A DNA stretch of 64,000 nt, taken from the NCBI GenBank assembly GCA_965237895.1, contig CBDEGR010000002.1, positions 1,240,001 to 1,304,000 on the forward strand, in the 5' to 3' direction. The notes under the pieces are model-generated. The model had not been told where the DNA came from. It searched no databases and saw nothing but the letters and a program-made list of their open reading frames with translations. The position numbers and the translations under genes were made by a program. Shown here one piece after another: positions 44,411-53,012 of this stretch. The stretch's first letter is position 1. Every line of letters begins with the position of its first letter. Origin of the DNA: CBDEGR01 sp965237895. GTDB taxonomy: Bacteria; Acidobacteriota; Terriglobia; UBA7540; JAPUME01.

Positions 44411-45529
44411 TCAGGTTTTCCCGCTGCGGATTACGTGAATCGTTGCGGCCTCGATCGCTTCCCAATCAACCCGAACTCCCAGACCCGGCCCCTCAGGCGC
44501 TTGGACGTATCCATCAGCTTGGGTACGGATGACATCCTTCATCCCATACTCATACGCTTCGTAAGGTACCGCTTGCTCATAATAAGTGCAGTTCGGAAAG
44601 GCCAACATGAGGTGAAGGTTCGCGGCAGAGACAAGGGTGTACCCCCAGGACATCAGCTCGCAGTTCATACCTGCAGCCTCGATCACAGCCATCGCCTTGC
44701 GAGCCGGGGTGATGCCGCCGCAAACCGTCACGTCCGTCCGAGCAACCCTCCAAGTCCGTTTACCCAGTGCGTCGCTTAGCGTGGGCAAATCCTGGATCCA
44801 GTTGCCCGAGGGCAGGACGGGAATGCGGACGCGGCGAGTCAGTTCTCGGTACCCCTCGAGATCGAAATCAGGCAACGGGGCCTCAAACCAGGTGAATCCC
44901 AGGTCCTCGAGTTCTTCCGCAACCCGCAAGGCACTGGGCCGGTCGTAGTTGTTTTCCGCGTCCAACATGAATGCGATTTCCGGCCCTGGATATTTCTGTC
45001 GAACAGCCCGCGCGAGTTCTAAGTCCCGGTCGGGGATACACCAAGCGTGGAACTTTATCGCCCGAAATCCTTGCGCAAGAAGCCGCTCCGTAAATTTCAA
45101 GTACTCAGAGACGTCTTTCAGCATGGGTGTGCTGGCATACGATGGGATTCGGCTGCGGGCACCGCCCAGCAACTGATACAGGGGCAGATTCGCAACTTTT
45201 CCCAACAAATCCCACAGTGCAATATCAATTGCCGCCGTCGCGGTGGGCGTAACCGGGAACACGCGAGAACGCATGCGCCGCCATAAATCCTCTCGCTGGA
45301 GTGGATCCATGCCAAGAAAAAGGGGGATCAAGTGGCGGAGGGTTTCAGCGGTATACCGATCGAAACTGAACGAAGTATAGTTGCTTACGGCACCGAGGCC
45401 TTCCACGCCCTCGTCCGTTCGGATTCGAACCAAGGTATTCGTCATGTACTGCTCGGGAAGGTCGTGAGACCAAGAGTAGCGTTGAACCTGCGGGCCAACC
45501 GTTCGGACTTCCACGTCCTCAATCTTCAT
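44411..45529 (-). CDS. enolase-superfamily dehydratase (mandelate racemase/muconate lactonizing type) 2
   Basis: A 372-residue enzyme of the same superfamily as 37087-38271 but a different subgroup. It has FRAIKFHAWCIPDRD (KxH, about 155), metal ligands Asp in FMLDAENNYD and Glu in WFEAPLPDFD, and TDVTVCGGITPARK near 270. The third acidic ligand region reads LPSGNWIQ, where a Glu or Asp is usual, so metal binding may differ. The C-terminus has PNCTYYEQAVPYEAYEYG. Probably acts on a sugar acid. ATG follows TCAGGAGGT, an excellent site. The DUF1553/DUF1501 genes follow 159 bp downstream and may be cotranscribed. Confidence 0.85.
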   Translation of the reverse strand: MKIEDVEVRTVGPQVQRYSWSHDLPEQYMTNTLVRIRTDEGVEGLGAVSNYTSFSFDRYTAETLRHLIPLFLGMDPLQREDLWRRMRSRVFPVTPTATAAIDIALWDLLGKVANLPLYQLLGGARSRIPSYASTPMLKDVSEYLKFTERLLAQGFRAIKFHAWCIPDRDLELARAVRQKYPGPEIAFMLDAENNYDRPSALRVAEELEDLGFTWFEAPLPDFDLEGYRELTRRVRIPVLPSGNWIQDLPTLSDALGKRTWRVARTDVTVCGGITPARKAMAVIEAAGMNCELMSWGYTLVSAANLHLMLAFPNCTYYEQAVPYEAYEYGMKDVIRTQADGYVQAPEGPGLGVRVDWEAIEAATIHVIRSGKT

Positions 45530-45569
45530 CGGAACCTCCTGACGATTTCGCTGAGGGGGAAAGGGCGGT

Positions 45570-46535
45570 TCAAAATGATCCGGGAACCAACTGCATCGTA
45601 CGGCGGATTCCGGGTCCGGTCAAGCAGGTATCATCGGGGGTTTCTTTAAATCGGTGGTGAAGGCCGCCTACTTGCGGGATGGCGATGATTCTTCCTTTGG
45701 CAGGCAACTCCACTTTCCGAGGAACCGGAGAGTTCCGTTCCCATGAGAGATGAGTCCGCGACTCATGGTAGTAACGGAAGTAGGCCCTCAGGATCCGTCG
45801 AAGGTGGTCTTCTCCCAGCACGATCACGTGGTTGAGACACTCTCGCCGGACTGATCCGATCAGCCTTTCGACGAATGCCCGCTGCCAGGGGCTTCTCGGC
45901 GCCGTCAGCACTTCTTGGATATCCATTCCTTCGATTCGCTCAATGAAATTAGCTCCATAGATCTTGTCTCTGTTCCGCAGCAGATACCGAGGTGCCGTGT
46001 CCTCGGGAAAGGCTTCCATGACCTGCTGGCCAGTCCAAGGTGCAGTCGGATGTTGGGTCACGTTGAAGTGGACGACCCTCCTCCGATCATGCAGCAGGGC
46101 CAGAAAACAGAAAAAAACGCGAAAGGTGATGGTTGGCACGGTGAAGAAGTCGACGGAGGCAATTTGCCCAATATGATTTTCGAGAAAGGTTCTCCAGCTT
46201 TGGGAAGGGGGCTTCGCGCCCCACACTCTGTATTTGGCAACTGTCGACTCCGCAACATCGTATCCCACCAGGCGCAGCTCGGATGGAATGCGAGGCACAC
46301 CCCAGAGCGGATTCTCTCGAGAAATTCTGCGGATCAGCTCTCGGATTTCCTTGTCCACCTTGGGGAAGTAGCTACGCACCACCAACGCGATTGAGCGTGG
46401 CTTCGTAGAGGTGCGTCGAAATCCGAGCTTGAAAGGGGAGGGCGGCTGGCGTACGATTTTGCGCAAAGGCGAATTCAAATTCTTGACACGGTCCGCACTC
46501 GGCACGCTCTTGATTGATGATAGTTTCCTCAGCAT
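45570..46535 (-). CDS. integrase-core (rve) transposase
   Basis: A 321-residue DDE transposase with a complete rve core. The first Asp is in QIASVDFFTVPT, the second in LLRNRDKIYGANFIERI and the Glu in RAFVERLIGSVRRECLNHVI. Before it lies the helix-turn-helix part (VDKEIRELIRRISRENPLWG, then VAESTVAKYRVW); after it YYHESRTHLSWERNSPVPR and QVGGLHHRF. The family includes unclassified IS3/IS481-like elements. The first ~35 codons overlap an X repeat and may not be native coding sequence; the start could be further inside. It could be active. Confidence 0.8.
   Translation of the reverse strand: MLRKLSSIKSVPSADRVKNLNSPLRKIVRQPPSPFKLGFRRTSTKPRSIALVVRSYFPKVDKEIRELIRRISRENPLWGVPRIPSELRLVGYDVAESTVAKYRVWGAKPPSQSWRTFLENHIGQIASVDFFTVPTITFRVFFCFLALLHDRRRVVHFNVTQHPTAPWTGQQVMEAFPEDTAPRYLLRNRDKIYGANFIERIEGMDIQEVLTAPRSPWQRAFVERLIGSVRRECLNHVIVLGEDHLRRILRAYFRYYHESRTHLSWERNSPVPRKVELPAKGRIIAIPQVGGLHHRFKETPDDTCLTGPGIRRTMQLVPGSF
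46436..46480 (+). repeat. X repeat, copy 4
   Basis: GGCGTACGATTTTGCGCAAAGG followed by CGAATTCAAATTCTTGAC. It sits at the 5' end of the intact rve transposase gene, where an element end would be expected, and matches the core of the copies at 11058, 30076, 34861 and 55770. Confidence 0.6.
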
Positions 46536-46589
46536 CCTCTTGATTCATCTTCGCGCTCCTCGTAGTGGCTACCGGAACCGCTTGGCGGG

Positions 46590-49500
46590 TCAGTTTCCCA
46601 AGCTTTTGACGTAGGCAATCAGGTCGGCCATCCCCTGCACATCGACGTTCTGCTCGAGGTCTTCCGGCATGGGTGAAACACTTAGGGAATATATGCTCTT
46701 GACGTTCTTCCGCAGCACAGTGTCTTCCTTGCCCTTCGCCCGTCGGATGGTCAGCGTTGTCGAGGTTTGCTTGGCGATGATCCCGGAAAGGGATTGCCCA
46801 TCGACCGTCTCGACCAGATATTCCTCATAGCCTGTTTCGACCGCACGGTTCGGCATCAGAATATCGGCGAGCAACACCTCTTTGTAGCGAGCTGTTACCG
46901 ACATCAGATCCGGACCAACATCGTGGCCATAATCACCGATCTTGTGGCAGTCCGAACAGGCATCTCGAAAAATCCTCCGGCCGTGCTCGGGGTCGCCCGT
47001 CAAGCGCAACGCGGGGAGGTAGCGCTCATAAACGGCTTGACGCTCTTCGCCCTGGGCTTGCTCGATCAGCGCGAGGGCACGTTGCTTGATTTCCTCGTCA
47101 GGATAGCGCTGCAACTGGCGGCTGCGGGCGGGCCCGAGCGACCAGGGTTGAATCTTGCCCGCCTCCACCGCGTCGAGCAAAACGGGAAGCCTCGCCCGGT
47201 CGGCGAAGAACCACCCTAACGCGATCTCGCGTATGGGCCCGGAAAAGGTACGCCAGTTTTCGGCGAAAACACCGGCCACATCGTCGCGCGGCAAACGAGC
47301 CAGGGCGCGGGCGGCGGCATGGCATACCTCCTCGGGTCGCTGCGGCGCGAGGAGCGCTGTGAGAATTCCGACCGTTGTCCCGGTCGGATCGAGCCCAAGA
47401 ACGCCCACTGCGTACTTGCGCTCAGCCATGTCCGCTTGATCGTCACGGGCCAAGCCGGTCTTCTGACCGATCAGCCGCCGCAGCGCCGCAGAGTCGTCAA
47501 GCTCAACTCGCCAAGCCACTTGAAGCGCCGCTTCTCCGATGTCCGGTCCGCTTTCCAACAGAAGGCTCACGAGAATTGGTTGGCCTTTCGCCAGCCGGGC
47601 TCCGCCGCCGGACCCTTGGCTGAGCCCATCGCCAAGTCCCTCCAATCCGACCTTCCGCCACCAAGCGGACTTGGCGCCTCGCTCGTTTCGGATTCTCGCC
47701 AGTATATCCGTCATCTCTTCGTCGCGGTGTCGCGCCCCGACGATCGCTGCCGTTCGCCGCAGAAAGTCTCGTCTTCCTTCGGACGCATTGTCGACGAAAC
47801 CCGGACTCTGCAGCAACGTCCGAAACCATCGTCCGGCGTTCTTGGCTGCCGATGTCAACACGGCGATACGAAACCAGGGGTCTTCGATGTTGCCGAGAGC
47901 AATCTGCTGCAATATGCGGAACGACTGGTCGCCGGGAAAATCGTCCTGCCGTAGCGCGACCGTCAAGGCCAACTGAAACCGTACGTGCGGGTCGGGGTCA
48001 TCGACCAGCCGCAACAGTTCTTTTTGCAGAGCGGCGTCGGGAAGTCGATTCTCCACAATTCGAATCGCGTGACGCCGGAGGGCAGGTTCCGGATCGGAAA
48101 GCGCCGCTAGGACGAGTTGGTTGTCAAGCGCTTTCAAGCCGTCGAGCGACCACAACGCGTGAATGCGCGTGACCGCCGAGTCCGTCTTCCGCGCCAGCGA
48201 CATTAACGGCTCGACAGCCGCGGAATCGCCACGGTCCATCAACAGCCGCTGTGACTCCATCCGCCACCACTGGTTCGGATGCCGCAGGTTGTCGACCAAC
48301 TCGGCGGTCGAGGCCTGCAAAAGATTCGGCTGCGGCCAGGGTTTCGACGATTCGTGAAGCACGCGATAGATCCGCCCGAGCTGATGCTTGGAGTTGAACT
48401 CAATTTCCTTCGACAACTCCGGCGGCACGAACTCCGGATGCTCGACCGTGAATCGATAGTAATCCACGATATAGAGCGTGCCGTCCGGCCCCGTAGTCGT
48501 GAACACCGGCCGAAACCAACTGTCTTTCGAAGCTAGGAACTCGCGGCCGTCGTATGCCGGCTTGGCTGCGAAGCTGGCGGTAGTTGGTTCAATGATGCTC
48601 CGCCGCACCAAGTTGTGGACCGGTTCACAATTGAAGGTGTTGTTCTGGAAACCATCGGGGAAAATTCCGCCGGTGTAGACCGAAAGTCCGCATGCGGACG
48701 TAAAGTGACCGATCTGGGAATCGTGAATGTGAAGCGGGTTCTCGGTGATGGGGTAAACCGGGGCCGAATGATCGAGTTCAGAGGGTGAGTCGTAAGCTCT
48801 TTCAACGGCGAGATAAGGGTTCTGTTGCATGTACCGGCTCTCAATCACCAAGTAGCGAACGTAGTCATTGTTCCAGACTGTAAACCGGTTGCCCCAATCG
48901 TCGAAAGAATTGCCGAACTGCGAACCACCGCCCAGCGCCTCGATAAGGCCTTGGTCTGGCCGAAAGCGGATATCTTCCGCGCGGATGTCGGCGGCGGCGG
49001 CCTCCGGGTGCTCTGGAAACCGCAGCGCTTCGCCGGGATCGCCGAACTCTTCAACAAACTTCCGGGCCTGAATCACGTGGGGGTAGTTCGCGTAGACCCA
49101 GTTGTCCAGGCCGTAGCGCAGGCCGTTGACGCGCAGTTGAGGATTTGTGGCTGCGAACCCGGTCAGGACGACCCGCCGGATGTCCGCCTGTCCGTCGCCG
49201 TTCGAGTCTTCGAGATACAGAATGTCGGGCGCGGCCGTGACCAAGATGCCGTCACGCCAGCGCATGACGCCGTTGGGGAAATCGAGCCCGTCCGCAAAAA
49301 GAGTGCTGGTTTCGTAGTAACCGTCGCCGTCGGTGTCTTCGAGCCGCTTGATCTGTCCCAGAGGATGCAGGTCAAGGGGATAGTCGCGCATCTCGACCAC
49401 GTAGATACGCCCCTGCTCGTCAAAGGTAATCGCCACCGGATCGACGACGTTCGGTTCGGCCGCGACGAGTTCGATGCGAAAACCCTCAGGCAGTTCGAGT

Positions 49501-49646
49501 AAGCTCATGGCCTGTTCGGGCTTGTAGGGCGGAACATCCCCGCCACAACCGGTCACCGCCAGGGACGCGCAAAGCAAAACGACGAGTCCGAAAGCTCGGT
49601 CTACGGTCTGTCTCCGACTGATCTCGCGACCTCCACGGCAATCCAT
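46590..49646 (-). CDS. heme-binding membrane-bound dehydrogenase lipoprotein (PVC type) 2
   Basis: A 1018-residue paralog of 7949-10975. A lipobox (LAVTGCGG, Cys about 34) predicts a lipoprotein. The propeller domain (about 50-440) has EPNVVDPVAITFDEQGRIYV, RLEDTDGDGYYETSTLF and PDGTLYIVDYYRFTVEHPEF. HEAT-like repeats (about 450-870) and a C-terminal c-type heme CSDCH (about 898) with GPDLMSV and LLADILMPNRAVETGYEEY follow. It probably oxidises a sugar or polyol in the periplasm. ATG follows AGGAGG. No DUF1080 partner is adjacent here and no R repeat lies upstream, unlike the first paralog. Confidence 0.88.
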   Translation of the reverse strand: MDCRGGREISRRQTVDRAFGLVVLLCASLAVTGCGGDVPPYKPEQAMSLLELPEGFRIELVAAEPNVVDPVAITFDEQGRIYVVEMRDYPLDLHPLGQIKRLEDTDGDGYYETSTLFADGLDFPNGVMRWRDGILVTAAPDILYLEDSNGDGQADIRRVVLTGFAATNPQLRVNGLRYGLDNWVYANYPHVIQARKFVEEFGDPGEALRFPEHPEAAAADIRAEDIRFRPDQGLIEALGGGSQFGNSFDDWGNRFTVWNNDYVRYLVIESRYMQQNPYLAVERAYDSPSELDHSAPVYPITENPLHIHDSQIGHFTSACGLSVYTGGIFPDGFQNNTFNCEPVHNLVRRSIIEPTTASFAAKPAYDGREFLASKDSWFRPVFTTTGPDGTLYIVDYYRFTVEHPEFVPPELSKEIEFNSKHQLGRIYRVLHESSKPWPQPNLLQASTAELVDNLRHPNQWWRMESQRLLMDRGDSAAVEPLMSLARKTDSAVTRIHALWSLDGLKALDNQLVLAALSDPEPALRRHAIRIVENRLPDAALQKELLRLVDDPDPHVRFQLALTVALRQDDFPGDQSFRILQQIALGNIEDPWFRIAVLTSAAKNAGRWFRTLLQSPGFVDNASEGRRDFLRRTAAIVGARHRDEEMTDILARIRNERGAKSAWWRKVGLEGLGDGLSQGSGGGARLAKGQPILVSLLLESGPDIGEAALQVAWRVELDDSAALRRLIGQKTGLARDDQADMAERKYAVGVLGLDPTGTTVGILTALLAPQRPEEVCHAAARALARLPRDDVAGVFAENWRTFSGPIREIALGWFFADRARLPVLLDAVEAGKIQPWSLGPARSRQLQRYPDEEIKQRALALIEQAQGEERQAVYERYLPALRLTGDPEHGRRIFRDACSDCHKIGDYGHDVGPDLMSVTARYKEVLLADILMPNRAVETGYEEYLVETVDGQSLSGIIAKQTSTTLTIRRAKGKEDTVLRKNVKSIYSLSVSPMPEDLEQNVDVQGMADLIAYVKSLGN

Positions 49647-49776
49647 AGATGAAAAGTCCTCCTATGTTGTTCCGGCGGGGTAGGTTGCCTTAAGTCACAG
49701 CCAGCCGTCAAGTACGTAGTCGGCACGGATCGACGAGGCCCGTGGGTACATCCAGCACTCGTGGAGCCAGGGACAT

Positions 49777-49844
49777 GACCTAACCGAAATGTTGTACCAT
49801 TTCCAATGAGAGAGTCTACATCATAGCCCGGCCGGGGCTGTGGA
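49777..49844 (+). repeat. S repeat, copy 3
   Basis: Homologous to 7258-7325 over about 68 bp. Here it runs directly into a truncated R repeat, whereas at 7.3 kb about 290 bp separate the two. A deletion probably removed the middle. Confidence 0.75.
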
Positions 49845-49856
49845 ACTGTTTTCAGT

Positions 49857-49930
49857 GGCGGGAAGGGCTCAGTTGGAGGCCAAAAGGGGGTATACTCACG
49901 AGTGCCGGAGGGCCAAATAACTAAATCCTG
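49857..49930 (+). repeat. R repeat, copy 5 (3' part)
   Basis: Contains only the last ~70 bp of the R repeat: GGGAAGGGCTCAGTTGGAGG, TATACTCACGAGTGCCGGAG and GGCCAAATAACTAAATCCTG. It ends about 18 bp before the SMP-30 gene start, so its tail overlaps the leader of that gene. Confidence 0.85.
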
Positions 49931-49947
49931 TAGAAAGGAGCAAAGCT

Positions 49948-51030
49948 ATGTTGGGAGGTTGCGGCAGGTGGACGCGGAGCCTGGGGCTTGCTGGATTTGT
50001 TGTATTGGGTGGGATGCTGACCGCCCTGTCGAGCCACGGGGCTGAAAACAACGCCCCGTCAGGTGATCCTGCAATTCTTTCGCCGGAGGCGCGGCTGGAA
50101 AAGCTTTTCGATGGCGCCTGTATCCTTACCGAGGGAGTCGCCGCGGGGCACGACGGGATGGTCTATTTCAGCGACATTACCTTTACCTACGCCTGCAAAG
50201 ATTCCAAGGGCGTCGCCGAGGCCGGACACATCTGGCGATACGACCCGAAAAACGGGCAGTTCACGATCTTCCGCTCTCCGAGCGGGATGTCCAACGGGAT
50301 CAAATTCGACGCCGCGGGAGATATGATCATCGCCGAGGGGGCCGATAACGGGGGACGCCGCGTCATCCGGACGGATGTGAAGACCGGGAAAAGTTACATC
50401 CTGGCGAGCGCCTATGAGGGGCGCCGGTTGAATTCTCCGAACGATATCACCATCGATGAAAAAGGCCGAATCTACTTCAGCGATCCGCGCTATCTGGGAC
50501 ATGAGCCGGTCGATCAGCCGGTGATGGCCGTGTACCGTATAGACCCGGACGGTTCCCTTCATCGCATTCTCACCGACGCGGGAAAGCCGAACGGCGTCGC
50601 CGTCTCCTCAGATCAGAAAACTCTCTATGTGGTGAGTAATGACAATGGGGTGACGGGCCTCGACCGCCTTCCGCAGGGGATTCCCACCCAAAAAGGGCCA
50701 ATGTGTCTCTGGGCCTATGATTTGGCTCCCGACGGAACCGTGAGCAATAAACGTCAACTTGTAAACTACTTTCCCCAAGACGGGCCGGATGGATTAGTTG
50801 TCGATGCGGAGGGGAATCTTTACGTCGCCGTGAGAAATGTGAAGCGGCCCGGAATTTATGTTTATTCTCCCGAAGGGAAGGAACGGGCCTATATCCCCAC
50901 CCCCGGGCTCCCGACAAACGTAGGGTTCGGACGGAGGAAAGACAGCAAGACCTTGTACGTCACTTTGGGGAAAAGTTTATACAAAATCCAGATGGAAAAA
51001 GAAGGTTACCACCTCCCCCCTGCAGAATAA
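49948..51030 (+). CDS. exported SMP-30/gluconolactonase-like protein
   Basis: A 360-residue beta-propeller with a signal peptide (LAGFVVLGGMLTALSSHGA). The SMP-30 family pattern is clear: LTEGVAAGHDGMVYFSDI (Glu of the metal site in the TEG motif), GANGIKFDAAGDMIIAEGA, SPNDITIDEKGRIYFSDPRY with the catalytic-site Asn/Asp, GKPNGVAVSSDQKTLYV and GPDGLVVDAEGNLYVAV. Family members hydrolyse sugar lactones to aldonic acids using a divalent metal. This fits the sugar-oxidising context, since the dehydrogenases would produce lactones. ATG follows GAAAGGAGC. A truncated R repeat lies immediately upstream. Confidence 0.85.
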   Translation: MLGGCGRWTRSLGLAGFVVLGGMLTALSSHGAENNAPSGDPAILSPEARLEKLFDGACILTEGVAAGHDGMVYFSDITFTYACKDSKGVAEAGHIWRYDPKNGQFTIFRSPSGMSNGIKFDAAGDMIIAEGADNGGRRVIRTDVKTGKSYILASAYEGRRLNSPNDITIDEKGRIYFSDPRYLGHEPVDQPVMAVYRIDPDGSLHRILTDAGKPNGVAVSSDQKTLYVVSNDNGVTGLDRLPQGIPTQKGPMCLWAYDLAPDGTVSNKRQLVNYFPQDGPDGLVVDAEGNLYVAVRNVKRPGIYVYSPEGKERAYIPTPGLPTNVGFGRRKDSKTLYVTLGKSLYKIQMEKEGYHLPPAE

Positions 51031-51330
51031 GGCGCCCAGAAAATCCTTTTTTGACTTCTTGAGGTTCAATCCGGCGGGAATCGAACACTGCAAGTTCAAA
51101 GGAAGTTATGAAAGATGTAAATGACCGCGTGATCCTGCTTTTGTTCACCGAAGGTGCAGAGCCGTGCTAGGGTTGTTCATCTCAGCCCGAGGTTGGTACT
51201 TGTGATTTCCAGACTCCTCGGCGCGACTCTCGGCGACGTGGTACTCACAAGCAATTGAATTTCGCCTTATAGCTGTTCGTTGCGCACTTCTGGATTTAAG
51301 AACCTATCATGGCGGGGATTGAGAGTTAGG

Positions 51331-51551
51331 GTTCTATAAGGCGGCTTTTCCATATCGACCTCTATCGAATCGAGCGCCTGGAGGAGATCGGGTTGCTGGG
51401 CATAGAAGAAATGCTGGAACAGAAGGCCACGGTTCTGGTGGAGTGGGGCGAAAAACTTCCGCTGGATGCCGCGACTCCTCGAGTGGAAATCCGCCTGGAA
51501 ACCCTCGCTCCCGATCAAAGAAAAATTACTCTTGAATCGGTGGCCGGATAA
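51331..51551 (+). pseudogene. tsaE: tsaE C-terminal fragment
   Basis: About 70 plus-strand codons read RRLFHIDLYRIERLEEIG, LLGIEEMLEQKATVLVEWGE and KLPLDAATPRVEIRLE, ending in VAG and a stop. This is the C-terminal half of TsaE, the ATPase of the tRNA t6A modification system (HxDLYRL and VEWxE motifs). The Walker A half is missing and a TAG stop lies in frame just upstream, so this copy is truncated. The cell presumably has an intact tsaE elsewhere. The remainder of the 51031-51601 gap is empty. Confidence 0.75.
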
Positions 51552-51601
51552 ACCCCCCGGGACCCCCGTTTCGTCCTGTTTTGGATTCGTTCCCAGCATC
51601 G

Positions 51602-52999
51602 TTAAGAAAGGATATCGTTCACTACATTTCCGTCGACGTCCGTCAATCGGAAATCCCGTCCGCTGTGGCGATAGGTGAGCCGGGTATGGTCGATGCCCAT
51701 GAGGTGGAGGAGCGTGGCATGAAGGTCGTGGACATGGACCGGATTTTCTTCCGCCTTGAAGCCAAAATCGTCGGTGTTCCCGTAGGTGATTCCGCCCTTT
51801 ACGCCGCCACCGGCCAGAAGAACGGAGAAGCCGTGGTTGTTGTGGTCGCGGCCGGCCTGGACTTTGACCCGGCCGCTCACTTCCACTGTCGGGGTTCTGC
51901 CGAATTCGCCGCCGATGAGAACCAGGGTTTCCTCCAGTAAGCCCGAGGATTTCAAATCCCGGAGCAGAGCCGCCATGGGCCGGTCCGACTGCGCGGCCAA
52001 GTTCCGCATGCGCAGGATATCTTCATGGGTGTCCCACGGCTGGCTGTTTCCGTAGTACACCTGGACCATGCGGACGCCACGCTCGACCAAACGTCGGGCG
52101 AGCAGGCAACCTCGGGCGAAATCTCCGTCGCCATAGCGTTCCCGGGTCGCCTGAGTTTCCTTACTCAGGTCAAAGGCATCCAACGCCTCCACCTGCATGC
52201 GAAAGGCCACCTCCATGGAGTGAATCGTGGCTTCAAGTTGAGGGTCGGGCCCCTGGCGCTTCAAATGCTCTTGGTTGATTGTTCTTAAGAACTCGACTTG
52301 GTGGCGCTGCTCCGCCGGGCTCCAGCGAGGATTCCGTAGATAAGGTACCAGCTTTTCCGGGTCCGATTCATTGTTGCGAAGGTAAGTGCCCTGGTAGGTT
52401 CCCGGCAAGTAGGCGGAGGACCACAACTGAGGCCCCACCACCGGCAGCCCCGGACACAGGACGATGTAGCCGGGGAGGTTCTGATTTTCAGTCCCCAGCC
52501 CGTAGGTCAACCACGCACCCAGGGAAGGATGGCCTGGAAAGCGCTGGCCGCAATTGAACATGAACAACGACGGTTCGTGAAACGGCAGGTCAGTATGCAT
52601 CGACTTAATGATGCAAATATCGTCGATCAATTCTCCGAGGTTCGAGAAGAGTTCGCTCACCTCGATGCCGCTTTTCCCATACTTTTTGAATTCAAAGGGA
52701 GAGCGCATCAGGTTGCCTGTCTTGCGTTCGGTCTTCAGGTTGTCCTGCGCGTAGGGTTTGCCGTCGTGTCGGGCCAGCATGGGTTTGTAGTCGAAGCTGT
52801 CCACGTGGGAAGGGCCGCCGTTCAAAAATAGGTGGATGACGTGCTTTATTTTGGCCGGGAAATGCGGCGCTTTAGGGGCCAGAGGATTTCCCGGGGAGTC
52901 GCCAGCAGCCAGAAGCCGGGAAAGACCCAACATCCCGAACCCAGCGCCCAGGGTTCGTAACAGATCGCGTCGAGTGAATCGCGGCCTATGGGGGTGCAT
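51602..52999 (-). CDS. DUF1501 protein, Tat-exported (2)
   Basis: A 465-residue DUF1501 protein with a twin-arginine leader (RFTRRDLLRTLGAGFGMLGL). Motifs: VIHLFLNGGPSHVDSFDYKP (about 54-73), FHEPSLFMFNCGQRFPGHPS, GTENQNLPGYIVL, ARRLVERGVRMVQVYYGNS, LIGGEFGRTP, AGRDHNNHGFSVLLAGGGVK and a C-terminal LHLMGIDHTRLTYRHSGRDF. It is only distantly similar to the DUF1501 protein at 39.8-41.2 kb, so it is not a recent duplicate. It starts 13 bp after the stop of the DUF1549/DUF1553 gene and forms an operon with it. Enzymatic role unproven. Confidence 0.88.
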   Translation of the reverse strand: MHPHRPRFTRRDLLRTLGAGFGMLGLSRLLAAGDSPGNPLAPKAPHFPAKIKHVIHLFLNGGPSHVDSFDYKPMLARHDGKPYAQDNLKTERKTGNLMRSPFEFKKYGKSGIEVSELFSNLGELIDDICIIKSMHTDLPFHEPSLFMFNCGQRFPGHPSLGAWLTYGLGTENQNLPGYIVLCPGLPVVGPQLWSSAYLPGTYQGTYLRNNESDPEKLVPYLRNPRWSPAEQRHQVEFLRTINQEHLKRQGPDPQLEATIHSMEVAFRMQVEALDAFDLSKETQATRERYGDGDFARGCLLARRLVERGVRMVQVYYGNSQPWDTHEDILRMRNLAAQSDRPMAALLRDLKSSGLLEETLVLIGGEFGRTPTVEVSGRVKVQAGRDHNNHGFSVLLAGGGVKGGITYGNTDDFGFKAEENPVHVHDLHATLLHLMGIDHTRLTYRHSGRDFRLTDVDGNVVNDILS

Positions 53000-53012
53000 A
53001 GTGTAATCCGTC

